From: Myxococcota bacterium | GTDB taxonomy: Bacteria; Myxococcota_A; Bradymonadia; UBA7976; UBA1532 | Reading direction: 5' to 3' | Assembly: GCA_023150895.1 (NCBI GenBank) | Contig: JAKLJY010000086.1 | Location: forward strand, 1-36,403 | Length of the DNA: 36,403 nucleotides | Shown: positions 8,231 to 17,334 of the stretch, one piece after another | How positions within the stretch are numbered: the first letter of the stretch is position 1 | Layout of the letters: the number at the start of each line of letters is the position of its first letter | Program-made: the position numbers and the translations under genes | Notes under the pieces: model-generated | What the model was told of the DNA's origin: nothing | The model's database searches: none | The model's input: only the letters and a program-made list of their open reading frames with translations

Positions 8231-9195
8231 GGGCAGGCCGCGGCCTCGCAGTGCTGCACGAACGCGGTCGCCACGTCGATGCCGTCGAGGGCGAGCAGCT
8301 CGCGGATGCCCGTCGGGCTGGTGACGTTGACCTCCGTCAGGTGGTCGCCGATGACGTCGAGCCCCACGAAAACGAGCCCGTCGCGCCGCAGGCGCTCGCC
8401 GACGACCGCGCACATCTCGCGCTCGCGCGGGGTCAGCGTCGTCCGCACGACCCGCCCGCCGACGTGGATGTTGCCGCGGTTCTCGTCCGCCCGGGGCACG
8501 CGCAGGATGGCCCCCATGGGCACCCCGTCGAGCATGAGGATGCGCTTGTCGCCCTCGCGCGCCTCGGGCAGGTACCGCTGCGCCATGATCCAGCGCTGGC
8601 CGTCTTCGGTCAGCGTTTCGAGAATACTCGGGACGTTGCGGTCGTCCTTCTGCAGCAGGAAGACGCCGCGCCCGCCGTGCCCGTCCACGGGCTTCACGAT
8701 GAGCGGATGCGACGCGCTTTCGAGCCAGGCCCGGATGCGGGCCGCGTCGCGCGACACCATCGTCTCGGGAGTGAACTCGGGGAAATGCAGCGTGTAGAGC
8801 TTCTCGTTGGCGTCGCGCAGGGCCGCCGGGCGGTTGAGCACCCGGGTCGACGGCCCGGCGTGGTCGAGCAGGTACGTGGCGTGCAGATAGGCGCGGTCGA
8901 CGGGGGGATCCTTGCGCATCCAGACCGTGTCGAAGTACGAGAGCGGCCGGTCGGCCCACGCGCCGCGCTCGAAAAAGCGCTCGGCCCGGTGCCACACCTG
9001 CACCGGCGCACAGGATGCCGCGGCTTGCCCCCCGGGCAGCGCATACAAACCATCCTGCGTGCAGTAGTGGATCTCGTGCCCGCGCGCCTGGGCCGCGAGC
9101 ATGAAACCGAACGTCGTGTCCTTGTCGACGTGGACCTGCTCGAGGGGATCCATCACGACGAGGATGCGCAGCGTCTTGCGGGGTGTCGTCTCCAT
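8227..9195 (-). CDS. gshB: Glutathione synthetase
   Basis: 322 residues, close to the 316 of the E. coli enzyme. GshB joins gamma-glutamylcysteine and glycine with ATP in the cytoplasm, the second step of glutathione synthesis. Family signatures run along its length: VVMDP near the N-terminus, VWMRKDPPVD, NRPAALRDANEKL, TPETMVSRD, the ATP-grasp stretch IVKPVDGHGGRGVF, MAQRYLPE, GDKRIL, RGNIHVGGR, and the metal/ATP motif FVGLDVIGDHLTEVNVTSPT. The ATG at 9195 is preferred; a GTG just upstream would add one residue. No gshA is present in the window. The gene diverges from the cytochrome c gene, and the 122 bases between them must hold promoters for both. Confidence 0.95.
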   Translation of the reverse strand: METTPRKTLRILVVMDPLEQVHVDKDTTFGFMLAAQARGHEIHYCTQDGLYALPGGQAAASCAPVQVWHRAERFFERGAWADRPLSYFDTVWMRKDPPVDRAYLHATYLLDHAGPSTRVLNRPAALRDANEKLYTLHFPEFTPETMVSRDAARIRAWLESASHPLIVKPVDGHGGRGVFLLQKDDRNVPSILETLTEDGQRWIMAQRYLPEAREGDKRILMLDGVPMGAILRVPRADENRGNIHVGGRVVRTTLTPREREMCAVVGERLRRDGLVFVGLDVIGDHLTEVNVTSPTGIRELLALDGIDVATAFVQHCEAAACP

Positions 9196-9317
9196 CACCC
9201 GAAACTAACCCGTTCCGCGCGTCCGGGCCATGCCCGTGGTATGGTTCGCGCCGTCCGATTCATCTCCGTTTGACCCCATCGACCGTGGCCCCCCCGGGCC
9301 GGAAAGGCAGTCCGTCC

Positions 9318-9878
9318 GTGAAGTCTTCCAAGCGCGCCCTCCCCGTATTCGCCTCGCTGGCCGCCCTCGGCCTGGGCTCCGTTCTGTTCGCCGCCGCCGC
9401 GCTCGCCGATGAGCCGCTGAAGGCCCCCGGCATCGACTGGGACGCGCGCGCCGACAAGTGGTTCACCGCCCCGAAGGAGGACGAAGCGGCCCGCAAGGCC
9501 CAGATGAAGGAGGCCAGCCGGGCCCTCAAGCGCCCCTGCAAGTTCTGCCACACCGAGGACTTCAGCGGCTTCACCGACGACAAGCGCAAGCTGCTCACGC
9601 AGCAGATGATGATCGTGTCGGCCGAGAACGGCGTCGAGTGCAAGGACTGCCACGACGGCCGCGACAAGATGACCGAGCTCGGTCACGACGCGAAGAAGAT
9701 GTACGACCTCTCCCGGGAGAAGAACGTCTTCTGCGACGAGTGCCACCAGACCAACAAGTCCAAGTTCAAGGACCTGACGGACAAGGGCAAGAAGTTCAAG
9801 GAAGAGGCCGAGGCCAAGCAGAAGGGCGCGCCTGCCCCCGCCGCGCCGACCCCCGCACCCGCTCCCGCCACGAAATGA
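9318..9878 (+). CDS. Periplasmic triheme c-type cytochrome
   Basis: 186 residues from a GTG preceded by GGAAAGG (9301-9307). An upstream in-frame start would add 45 residues before the signal peptide and is unlikely. The signal peptide ends at AALA-DE (residue 30). Three CxxCH haem-attachment motifs follow: CKFCH (74-78), CKDCH (108-112) and CDECH (139-143). Between them are Lys-rich helices, and the tail is Lys-rich then Pro/Ala-rich. Such small multiheme proteins carry electrons in the periplasm. The partner cannot be identified here, although the cytochrome-PHM lipoprotein about 7 kb upstream also carries haem c. The gene ends 18 bases before a convergent gene. Confidence 0.85.
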   Translation: MKSSKRALPVFASLAALGLGSVLFAAAALADEPLKAPGIDWDARADKWFTAPKEDEAARKAQMKEASRALKRPCKFCHTEDFSGFTDDKRKLLTQQMMIVSAENGVECKDCHDGRDKMTELGHDAKKMYDLSREKNVFCDECHQTNKSKFKDLTDKGKKFKEEAEAKQKGAPAPAAPTPAPAPATK

Positions 9879-9896
9879 CCGACGCGCGCCGTCGTC

Positions 9897-11000
9897 TCAG
9901 GCGGCGGGCCGGCGGCCCCGCCACCACGGCCAGAGGACGAGGCCGGCGAGCGATGCCAGCGCGGTGAAGGCCAAGGCCAGCGTCGGCAGCAGAAACTCCC
10001 CGAAGAGCAGCGCCGTCAGGGCCGGGACGTCCGTCGGGGTCGGCCGCGCCCCCGTGCGACCGGAGGCTGCAATGACCTCGCCGTCGGGCTGCGCGAACTC
10101 CGCAGAGAGGCCCACGGCCTTGCCGCCGTCCGTCAGCCGCACGCGCAGGGTCTCTTCGGTCGCGGTGCTGAAGCCGGCCGCGCGGAGGCGCTCGGCCGCC
10201 TGCGTCCGCCGCCGCATGAACATCTCCCGCAGGCGAGGCAGGTCACGCTCCGCCAACGCCGCCGAGAGGCCGGGCTCGCGCTCGATCTCGGCGACGAGGC
10301 CACCGATGACGGCCGTCAGCTCGGCCTGCCTGCGAGCACGGTCGACCACGGTCGCTGCCGGCAGCACGGCCAGGACGCCACACGTGGCCACCAGCACCAG
10401 CGCGAGGACCGTGCGGGCGATCTGCGCGACGGAAATCATCGAGAACCGCGAGCGCGACTCGTGAATCTCCTGCGCATCCGCCAGGCGCCCCGCCTCGCGG
10501 TTCAGTCGCGCCTCCGGGGGTTCGAAGAGCTCGTCCGGCTGCGCCGTGGAAGGCGCACGGACCGCCGCGACGTTGGGCAGCGGCGTCGACGGTTTCGGCG
10601 GGAGGCCGCCGACGCGGGGCATGCTGCCGGTCGTGGCGGGCACGCGGGGCAGGCTGCCCGTCTGCGCGGGCGCCTTCGGCGGCGCGGGCTCGGTACGGGG
10701 TGCGGGGGCCCCGCTCTCGGCCTTTGGCGTCGCCGTCGCCGGCGCACGGGCCGGGGACTCGGCTTTCGGTGGATCAGAGGCGCTCGGCGCGCCCCCCCGA
10801 ACCTCGCGCTGCAACACCCCTCCCCAGGCGGCGGCCGGATCGGGTCGGTCGGCCTTCGAGGCCTCGGGCGCACTCGCTCCCCCGCGCAGGGCCCGTTCGA
10901 GCGAGGAGCGGCGCTGCTTGCGGATGACGGCCATCCCGTCGTCGCCGGTGGCGCCGGGTTTGCCCGGCGGCGCGTCCTTCTCGTTGCCGCTGCCGCTCAC
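9897..11000 (-). CDS. Two-TM membrane protein with disordered cytoplasmic N-terminus
   Basis: 367 residues from a GTG that shares bases with the uvrC stop (GTGA), the last gene of the gdhA operon. Residues 1-185 are Pro/Ala/Lys-rich with no fold expected; a short repeat, TGSLPRV then TGSMPRV, occurs at 114-130. TM1 is about 194-217 and TM2 about 330-357. The 110-residue loop between them has a charged helix (REPGLSAALAERDLPRLREM) and a strand-rich part, so a small extracytoplasmic sensor-like domain is plausible. No kinase, GGDEF or other output domain follows TM2. I do not recognise the family. Confidence 0.7.
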   Translation of the reverse strand: MSGSGNEKDAPPGKPGATGDDGMAVIRKQRRSSLERALRGGASAPEASKADRPDPAAAWGGVLQREVRGGAPSASDPPKAESPARAPATATPKAESGAPAPRTEPAPPKAPAQTGSLPRVPATTGSMPRVGGLPPKPSTPLPNVAAVRAPSTAQPDELFEPPEARLNREAGRLADAQEIHESRSRFSMISVAQIARTVLALVLVATCGVLAVLPAATVVDRARRQAELTAVIGGLVAEIEREPGLSAALAERDLPRLREMFMRRRTQAAERLRAAGFSTATEETLRVRLTDGGKAVGLSAEFAQPDGEVIAASGRTGARPTPTDVPALTALLFGEFLLPTLALAFTALASLAGLVLWPWWRGRRPAA

Positions 11001-12943
11001 CGTGGGGACGCTCCCTCTGCGCCGTCTTCACCGGGGGGTGCCTGCGTCGTCGTGCTCGTCGACGCCCCATCATACCCGGTCGGATCGGCGCTGCCCAGAA
11101 ACGCGGTGATCTCGGCCGCGCGCACGGGCCCGATGCCGGGCACGGCCGCGATCTCGGCCTCGGTGGCGGCGGCCACGCGCTCGGCGCTCCCGAATCGACG
11201 CAGCAGCGCGCGGCGGCGCGAGGGGCCGATGCCCGGAATGTCGTCGAGCATCGTACGCAGCGTGGATGTCTGCCGGACGTGCCGATGGAACGTGATGGCG
11301 AACCGGTGCGCCTCGTCGCGCAGGTACGTCATCAGGTGGAGCTCGTCGGTGTGCGGCAGGAGCGGAATCGGATCCTTGCGACCGGGCAGGAATACGCGCT
11401 CCGACGAGCGAATCGCGCCCCCCGCGGCGTCCTGTCCATCCTGCACGCGGGACTTGGCGAGCCCCACGATGTCGACCCCCGTGATGCCCAGATCCGCCGC
11501 CACGGTGGTCGCCACCCCGAGCTGCCCCTTGCCGCCGTCGACGACGAGAAGATCGGGCAGGTCGTCCCCCTCGTGCCCGTCTTGCTGGCCGACCCCGCGC
11601 TTCAGGCGCCGCATCAGGACCTCGCGCATCATGGCGAAGTCGTCCGTGCCCTCGACGTCGCGGATCTTGTAGTGCCGGTAGTCGGCGCGTTTGGGCACGC
11701 CGCCCTCGAAGACGACGCGCGAGGCCACCGGCGCCGCCCCCTGGAAGATCGAGATGTCGTAACACTCGATGCGGAACGGCAGGTTGGCGAGCCGCAGGCG
11801 GTGCTTGAGCTTGACGAGCGCGCCGTTCTGCATGGCCTCGGCGCGGCGGGCCTGAAAGAAGGCCTGCTCGGCGTTCTTCTCGGCCATCTCGACGAGCCGC
11901 CGCGCGGGGCCGCGGCTCGGGGCGCGCAGCACGACCCGCCGCCCCGCGAGCTCGGCGAGGCGCTCCGTCAAGGCCTCGGCCGACTCGAGCACGAGGGGCA
12001 GCACGACCTCGTCGGGTACGTCGTTGCCGGCGTGGTAGTACAGGTTCAGGAAGCTGCCGAGGACCTCCGTGTCCGGGACCTCCTGATCGGCGAAGCTGAA
12101 CGTCCGTGAGCCCTGGAGCCGGCCCTTGCGCACAAACAGGGCGGCGACGTCGACGTGGCTGCCCTGGCGGTACAGGCCGAAGACGTCCTGATCGATGGCC
12201 GCCCCCTGGATGATCTGCTGGTGTTCGAGGCTGCCCGAGACGGCCTGCATCTGGTCGCGGTAGCGCGCCGCGCGCTCGAACTCGAGGTCCTCCGCCGCGC
12301 GCTCCATCTGGTCGCGCAGGCGTTCGACGAGCTCGCCCCGCTTGCCCTGCAGGAAGAGGGCGACGGCCTGCACCCCGCGCTGGTACTCGTCGCGGTCGAC
12401 GGGCAGGACGCATGGCCCCGGACACCGCCCGATCTGGTACTGCAGACACGGTCGCGCGCGGTTCTTGAACGTCAGATCGTCGCAGTTGCGCAGCTGGAAG
12501 TGCCGCTCGACGACCTTCAGCGTTTCGCGGATCTTGCTCGCGGAGTGGTACGGGCCGAAGTAGCGGGCACCGTCCTTTTTGGGGCGCCGCACCACGTCGA
12601 TGCGTGGCCACTCGGCCCGGTCGTCGATGCGCAGATGCAGGAAACTCTTGTCGTCCTTGAGCTCGACGTTGAAGCGCGGCTGGTGCTTCTTGATGAGCTC
12701 GTTCTCTAAGATCAGCGCCTCTTTCTCGGTCAGCGTGATCACGACCTCGACGTCCGCGAGCAGGCGATCGAGGAGCCCGACGAAGAAGCGGCGGTCGCTG
12801 GTGGCACCGAAATATTGCCGCAGGCGCGCGCGCAGGTTGGCCGCTTTGCCGACGTAGAAGATGACGCCGTCGCGGTCCTTCATCAGGTACACGCCGGGCT
12901 CGGTGGCAATCCGGTCGAGGTCGGTCTCGGGGTCGAACGCCAC
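10997..12943 (-). CDS. uvrC: UvrABC nucleotide excision repair nuclease subunit UvrC
   Basis: 648 residues, slightly longer than the usual 600-620. UvrC cuts on both sides of a DNA lesion after UvrA/UvrB recognition. The N-terminal GIY-YIG nuclease shows PGVYLMKDRDG...FYVGKA with following arginines (about 16-45). A UVR helix-pair for UvrB contact (ELVERLRDQMERAAEDLEFE) lies mid-protein. The C-terminal RNase H-like nuclease has ECYDIS, DFAMMREVLMRR and LLVVDGGKGQL. Two helix-hairpin-helix motifs close the protein (DIPGIGPSRRRALL and AVPGIGPVRAAEI). The GTG start lies 8 bases after the previous stop, so uvrC sits inside the gdhA operon. Longer in-frame starts would overlap the upstream gene. 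Confidence 0.95.
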   Translation of the reverse strand: MAFDPETDLDRIATEPGVYLMKDRDGVIFYVGKAANLRARLRQYFGATSDRRFFVGLLDRLLADVEVVITLTEKEALILENELIKKHQPRFNVELKDDKSFLHLRIDDRAEWPRIDVVRRPKKDGARYFGPYHSASKIRETLKVVERHFQLRNCDDLTFKNRARPCLQYQIGRCPGPCVLPVDRDEYQRGVQAVALFLQGKRGELVERLRDQMERAAEDLEFERAARYRDQMQAVSGSLEHQQIIQGAAIDQDVFGLYRQGSHVDVAALFVRKGRLQGSRTFSFADQEVPDTEVLGSFLNLYYHAGNDVPDEVVLPLVLESAEALTERLAELAGRRVVLRAPSRGPARRLVEMAEKNAEQAFFQARRAEAMQNGALVKLKHRLRLANLPFRIECYDISIFQGAAPVASRVVFEGGVPKRADYRHYKIRDVEGTDDFAMMREVLMRRLKRGVGQQDGHEGDDLPDLLVVDGGKGQLGVATTVAADLGITGVDIVGLAKSRVQDGQDAAGGAIRSSERVFLPGRKDPIPLLPHTDELHLMTYLRDEAHRFAITFHRHVRQTSTLRTMLDDIPGIGPSRRRALLRRFGSAERVAAATEAEIAAVPGIGPVRAAEITAFLGSADPTGYDGASTSTTTQAPPGEDGAEGASPR

Positions 12944-12951
12944 GGTGCGTC

Positions 12952-15900
12952 CTAGCGCCTTTCGGGCAGGACGGGCAGGACGGGCACGCCGGGCTTGAGG
13001 ATCGTCGCCGCCCCGCTGCGTCCGTCGAGCAGCACCGAGAGGGGCACGTCGAGGCGGATGTGCCGGACACCGGGGAGCCGCGCCTCCACGGGTTGTGCGT
13101 CGAGCCACGCGCGGTCGATGCGCCGACGGTGCCGCGTGCCGCGGTGGTCGAGGTTCGACAGCGTCAGGTACCCGATACGAAAACAGGTCACGTTGTGGAA
13201 GAAGTGCGCGCCCTGCGAAGGCTCGACCTCTCGGTTGTCGAAGTCCGTCTCGACGATGACCTTCGCCCCGGCGATCTGACCCCACTTGACCGGGATGCCG
13301 AGGCGCGGATCGGACGAGCCCCATCGACCGGGACCGATGAGCAGGTAGGGCCGCTTCTCGGCCATCAGGGCGGTGTTGAGCTGCCCGACCTGCTGCGCGA
13401 TGCCCGGCGTCTCGGTCGCTTCGAGGTCCGAGCGCTCGACGAGCACGACGTCGGTGATGTTCGTGATGCGGCCGTGCCCCATCGAGCGGTCCGAGGTGCA
13501 GATGACGTCGTCCTCGGCGAAGCCCTCGGTCTCGATTTCGGTCTCGAAGTTCTGCGCGGCCTGCGGGCGAACCTGCAGGACGTAGAGGGCCGGCCGGGCA
13601 GGCGCGCGACCCTTGCTCGGCGCGCGGCCCCAGTCGCCGGCGTCGAGGGCGAACTCGATCTCGACCGCGCTGCCCATGCCCTCGCGGAATACGCCGAGCA
13701 GCGTGCGCAGGGCCGCCGCGAGGGGGATGGAGTCGTATTTCAGCACGTTGTGGAACGACACGACCCGAGCGCCCGGCGTGCCGAGGCCTTCACGGATGGT
13801 GTCGTCCTCCCGGCTGTAGACGCTCGCGGCGAGGGCCAGCGTGCCGTCTTCCTCGGCCTGTGCCAGGGTACACAGGGCCAGCGACGAGACGTCGTCCCCC
13901 GCGCTGAAGTCCACCCGGGTCCGCGACAGATCCAGCGCGTAGAACTTCTTCTGGGAGTAGGCGAGGTAATCGCGCGCCGAGCCGAACTGCGGCAGCACCT
14001 CGGGCTGCGCCGGGGAGAACTGCAGGGCCGTGCCGCCGTCGACAATCGTCTGACCGAGGCCCAACGCGAGCATGACCAGGCCGTCGTTGGGCTTCTGCTT
14101 ACCGACCGGATAGTAGTTATACGAGAGCGCCACGCCCGCCGCGTGCGGGTAGTAGCGCTCCCCGTGCGGTCGCCCGACGATTTCCTGGATGAGGACCGCC
14201 ATGCGCTCCTCTTCCAGCGAGTAGGGCGTGCAGGCCATGTAGGCCTTGGCGTCGTCGCTGTACGTCGAGGCCCAGACGGCCTTGATCGCCTGCACGAGCT
14301 CGCGGAAGCGGACCTCGGGATCCGGGTCGTTGTTCGGCAGCATGTACGTGGCGTAGATGCCCGCGAAGGGCTGGAGCTGACTGTCCTCGAGCAGGCTCGA
14401 CGACCGCACCGCCAGCGGCCCGGACATGTGTTGGACCGCGCGCCAGAGGTCGGCCCGCGTCTCCGGCGAAAGCTGCCCGGCCAGGAACCGGCGCCGCAGC
14501 TCGGCCCCCGACGACGTGCGGATCTCGCTCGCGAGCTTGTTGTTCTCCAGGAAGCGCTCGAACTCGTCCGTCGCGACGACGACGGAGTGCGGGATGCGGA
14601 TCTCGAGGCCGGGGATGCGGTCGCGGAATCGCCCGCGGGCGAGCACGGACGATACGAACGCCAGACCGCGCGCCTTGCCGCCGAGGGAGCCCATGCCCAC
14701 GCGAATGAACCGCGCGCCGCGTACGCTGTACTTCGAACTCAGGTCGGTGACGACGCCGTCCTGCTGTTTGAGGCGGAACTCCTCGATGACCCGCAGCAGG
14801 TACTCCCGGATGGCGTCGCCATCCTCGAAGTCGGTGAGCTTCTTGAGCCGCACCTCGTCGGCGAGGCTGAACATCGCCCGCGCCATCATCCACAGCGAAA
14901 AGTGGTTGCCCCGCGCGTGGAAACAGACCGACTCGACGGGCACCGTGCGCAACGCCTGCTCGAGCTCGATCATGTCCCGGGCGCGATAGACCTCGGTGCG
15001 ATCGGGGAGCCGGAAGACGAAGTCGCCGAACCCCAGGCTCTCGGTGACGAAGAGGCGGATGTCCTTGAGCAGCGTCGCCGAACTCTTGTCGGCGTAGTGG
15101 ACGCCGAGCGCCTCGGCGACCGCCCGATTGGCAGGCTCCGCCGATTGCACGAGCATGGGCAGCCCGGGCTTCTGGGCCTGCATCTCGCGGACGAGTTCGA
15201 AACCGGCCTGCGGGTGCTCCTCGCCGTTCATCGGAAAACGCACGTCCGTGATCAGCGCGAGAAGGTTCGACTGATACCGCGCCAGCAGTTCGGTGGCCTC
15301 TTCGTAGGTGCGTGCGAGCAGAAGTTTCGGGCGCGCCCGCATGCGCGCGAGCCGGTGCAGCTCGTTGACCCCCTCGAGCGAGAGGGAGTTCGACTGAATC
15401 ATCAGCTCGGCATAGAGCAGGCTCAGAAACGAGCTGTAGCGCCGGATCGAGTCCTCGACGACGACGATGACCCGGACGCCGGCCTTCTCGATGTCGTGCG
15501 GCGCGTTGAGGGCGTCCTCGACGAGCTTGACGATGGCGAGCAGGATGCGGGCGTCGCCCGTCCACCAGAAGACGTGGTCGATGGACTTCGTCGTGCCGCT
15601 CGGGAAGCGGTTGAGGTCGCCCTCGTTGAGCACGAGCAGCACCACCGGCAACTGCGGGAACCGGGCCTTGACCATGCGGCCGAAACCCGGGACGTCGGTG
15701 TCGGCGATGCGCGCCATCGTCAGCACCAGGTCGAACCGGCGCTGCGACAGAAGCTCCATGGCCCGCGCGGCCGTCGGCGCATGGGTGATGCGCGGCGCGG
15801 CCGTCAGGTTGAGCTCGTGATAGGCCGTGAAGACCCGCTCGGTCAGCCGCCCGTCGGCCTCCAGCGTGAAGGCATCGTAGGGCGTGCTGACCAGCAGGAT

Positions 15901-15978
15901 CTCACGGACCCGATGGACCATGAGATCGTGGAACTTGAGGTACCAGGGATCTTGGACCGCCGGGTCCTGGTTTCGCAC
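12952..15978 (-). CDS. Tandem receiver-like domains fused to PEP/pyruvate-binding ATP-grasp domain
   Basis: 1008 residues from a GTG 4 bases after the gdhA stop. Residues about 24-155 and 167-312 are two receiver-like domains. The first lacks a clear phospho-acceptor (DLVLTMARI). The second keeps the acidic VVVEDS (170s) and a candidate Asp245 in LITDVRFP, with Lys298 as the conserved lysine. Residues about 420-806 match the PPDK/PEP-synthase N-terminal ATP-grasp domain (GSLGGKARGLAF, LAVRSSSLLEDSQ, then ALYVLQVRPQ at its end). The swivelling phosphohistidine motif (TxxGGxxSH) and the PEP-binding barrel are absent. Instead a C-terminal domain of about 200 residues carries GPGRWGSSDPRLGIPVKW (882-899) and SQGAHFFHN. 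It is therefore unlikely to be a gluconeogenic PEP synthase. Its function is unknown; a regulatory kinase role is inference. Confidence 0.8.
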   Translation of the reverse strand: MRNQDPAVQDPWYLKFHDLMVHRVREILLVSTPYDAFTLEADGRLTERVFTAYHELNLTAAPRITHAPTAARAMELLSQRRFDLVLTMARIADTDVPGFGRMVKARFPQLPVVLLVLNEGDLNRFPSGTTKSIDHVFWWTGDARILLAIVKLVEDALNAPHDIEKAGVRVIVVVEDSIRRYSSFLSLLYAELMIQSNSLSLEGVNELHRLARMRARPKLLLARTYEEATELLARYQSNLLALITDVRFPMNGEEHPQAGFELVREMQAQKPGLPMLVQSAEPANRAVAEALGVHYADKSSATLLKDIRLFVTESLGFGDFVFRLPDRTEVYRARDMIELEQALRTVPVESVCFHARGNHFSLWMMARAMFSLADEVRLKKLTDFEDGDAIREYLLRVIEEFRLKQQDGVVTDLSSKYSVRGARFIRVGMGSLGGKARGLAFVSSVLARGRFRDRIPGLEIRIPHSVVVATDEFERFLENNKLASEIRTSSGAELRRRFLAGQLSPETRADLWRAVQHMSGPLAVRSSSLLEDSQLQPFAGIYATYMLPNNDPDPEVRFRELVQAIKAVWASTYSDDAKAYMACTPYSLEEERMAVLIQEIVGRPHGERYYPHAAGVALSYNYYPVGKQKPNDGLVMLALGLGQTIVDGGTALQFSPAQPEVLPQFGSARDYLAYSQKKFYALDLSRTRVDFSAGDDVSSLALCTLAQAEEDGTLALAASVYSREDDTIREGLGTPGARVVSFHNVLKYDSIPLAAALRTLLGVFREGMGSAVEIEFALDAGDWGRAPSKGRAPARPALYVLQVRPQAAQNFETEIETEGFAEDDVICTSDRSMGHGRITNITDVVLVERSDLEATETPGIAQQVGQLNTALMAEKRPYLLIGPGRWGSSDPRLGIPVKWGQIAGAKVIVETDFDNREVEPSQGAHFFHNVTCFRIGYLTLSNLDHRGTRHRRRIDRAWLDAQPVEARLPGVRHIRLDVPLSVLLDGRSGAATILKPGVPVLPVLPERR

Positions 15979-15982
15979 GCGA

Positions 15983-17323
15983 TTACCAGGCCACGCCCTG
16001 CGCCATCATGGCGTTGGCGACCTTGATGAAGCCGGCCACGTTGGCGCCCTTGACGTAGTCGATGTAGTCGCCCTCCTTGCCGTACTTCACGCAGGAGGCG
16101 TGGATGCCCTTCATGATGCCGTGCAGGCGGGTGTCCACCTCTTCGCGCGTCCAGCTCAGGTGCATGGCGTTCTGCGCCATCTCGAGGCCCGAGGTGGCCA
16201 CGCCGCCGGCGTTCGAGGCCTTGCCCGGCGCGTACAGGATGCGGGCCTGCTGGAAGGCGTGGATGGCCTCCGGCGTGCTCGGCATGTTGGCGCCCTCGGC
16301 GACCGCGGTGCAGCCGTTCTTGAGCAGGGCCTTGGCGTCCTCGCCGTCGAGTTCGTTCTCGCAGGCCGTCGGGACGGCGATGTCGCAGGGCACGCTCCAG
16401 GGCCGCTTGCCCTCGAGGAACTCGACGCCCTTGAAGTGCTCGGCATACTCGCGGAGGGAGCCCCGGCGGTTGAATACGAGCTCCTTCGTCCAGGCGAGCT
16501 TCTCGGGGTTGATGCCGTCCCGGTCGACCACGGTGCCGTCGTAGTCGGTCATCGCGACGACCTTGCCGCCGAGCTCGTTGACCTTCTCGATGGTGTGGAT
16601 GCCCACGTTGCCGGCGCCGGAGATGACGACCGTCTTGCCCTTGAAGCCGTCGCCGCGGGTGGCGAGCATCTCTTCGAGGAAGTAGGTGGTGCCGTAGCCC
16701 GTCGCCTCGGTGCGGATGAGCGAGCCGCCCCAATCGAGGCCCTTGCCCGTGAGCACGCCCGTGAACTTGTTGCTCAGCTTCTTGTACATGCCGAACAGGT
16801 AGCCGATTTCGCGGCCGCCCACGCCGAGGTCGCCGGCGGGCACGTCGGTGTCCTCGCCGATGTGGCGGAAGAGCTCGGTGGCGAAGGCCTGGCAGAAGCG
16901 CATGACCTCGTTGTCGCTCCTGTGGCGCGCGTCGAAGTCGCTGCCGCCCTTGCCGCCGCCCATCGGGAGGCCGGTGAGGGCGTTCTTGTACGTCTGCTCG
17001 AAGCCGAGGAACTTCAGCACGCCGAGGGTGACGCTGCTGTGGAAGCGCAAGCCGCCCTTGTAGGGACCGATGGCGCTGTTGAACTGCACGCGGAAGCCGC
17101 GGTTGACCTGCACGTTGCCGCGATCATCGACCCACGGCACCCGGAACATGATCACGCGCTCGGGCTCGACCATGCGCTCGAGAATGCGGGCCTGACGGTA
17201 GGCGGGCACCGCGTCGATCAGGGGCATCACCGAGTCGAGGACCTCTCGAACGGCCTGATGGAACTGGGGTTCGGCCGGATTCTTCGCGACGAGATCGGCC
17301 ATCATGGATTCGACGACGTTCAT
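15983..17323 (-). CDS. gdhA: NADP-specific glutamate dehydrogenase
   Basis: 446 residues, almost the same length as E. coli GdhA (447). It makes L-glutamate from 2-oxoglutarate, ammonia and NADPH in the cytoplasm as a hexamer. Visible signatures include RVPWVDDRGNVQVNRGFRVQ, IGPYKGGLRFH, the active-site stretch LPMGGGKGGSDFD with catalytic Lys125, the nucleotide-binding VVISGAGNVG, and PSTPEA/SNAGGVATSGLEM near the C-terminus. The start is fixed by AAGGAG five bases upstream of the ATG; longer in-frame starts are not supported. It is the first gene of a four-gene minus-strand operon. Confidence 0.95.
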   Translation of the reverse strand: MNVVESMMADLVAKNPAEPQFHQAVREVLDSVMPLIDAVPAYRQARILERMVEPERVIMFRVPWVDDRGNVQVNRGFRVQFNSAIGPYKGGLRFHSSVTLGVLKFLGFEQTYKNALTGLPMGGGKGGSDFDARHRSDNEVMRFCQAFATELFRHIGEDTDVPAGDLGVGGREIGYLFGMYKKLSNKFTGVLTGKGLDWGGSLIRTEATGYGTTYFLEEMLATRGDGFKGKTVVISGAGNVGIHTIEKVNELGGKVVAMTDYDGTVVDRDGINPEKLAWTKELVFNRRGSLREYAEHFKGVEFLEGKRPWSVPCDIAVPTACENELDGEDAKALLKNGCTAVAEGANMPSTPEAIHAFQQARILYAPGKASNAGGVATSGLEMAQNAMHLSWTREEVDTRLHGIMKGIHASCVKYGKEGDYIDYVKGANVAGFIKVANAMMAQGVAW

Positions 17324-17328
17324 ACGAA

Positions 17329-17334
17329 CTCCTT
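17329..17334 (-). promoter_or_regulatory. Ribosome binding site of gdhA
   Basis: AAGGAG on the minus strand lies 5 bases before the gdhA ATG at 17323. The 148 bases between gdhA and the next gene must contain the operon promoter. I could not identify convincing -35/-10 boxes there. Confidence 0.65.

Noticed and set aside
13060-16026. A 988-codon open frame on the plus strand opposite the receiver-ATP-grasp gene
   Set aside because: Very GC-rich coding DNA leaves antisense frames open. The translation is Arg/Val/Asp-rich and shows no domain, while the minus-strand product has clear motifs.
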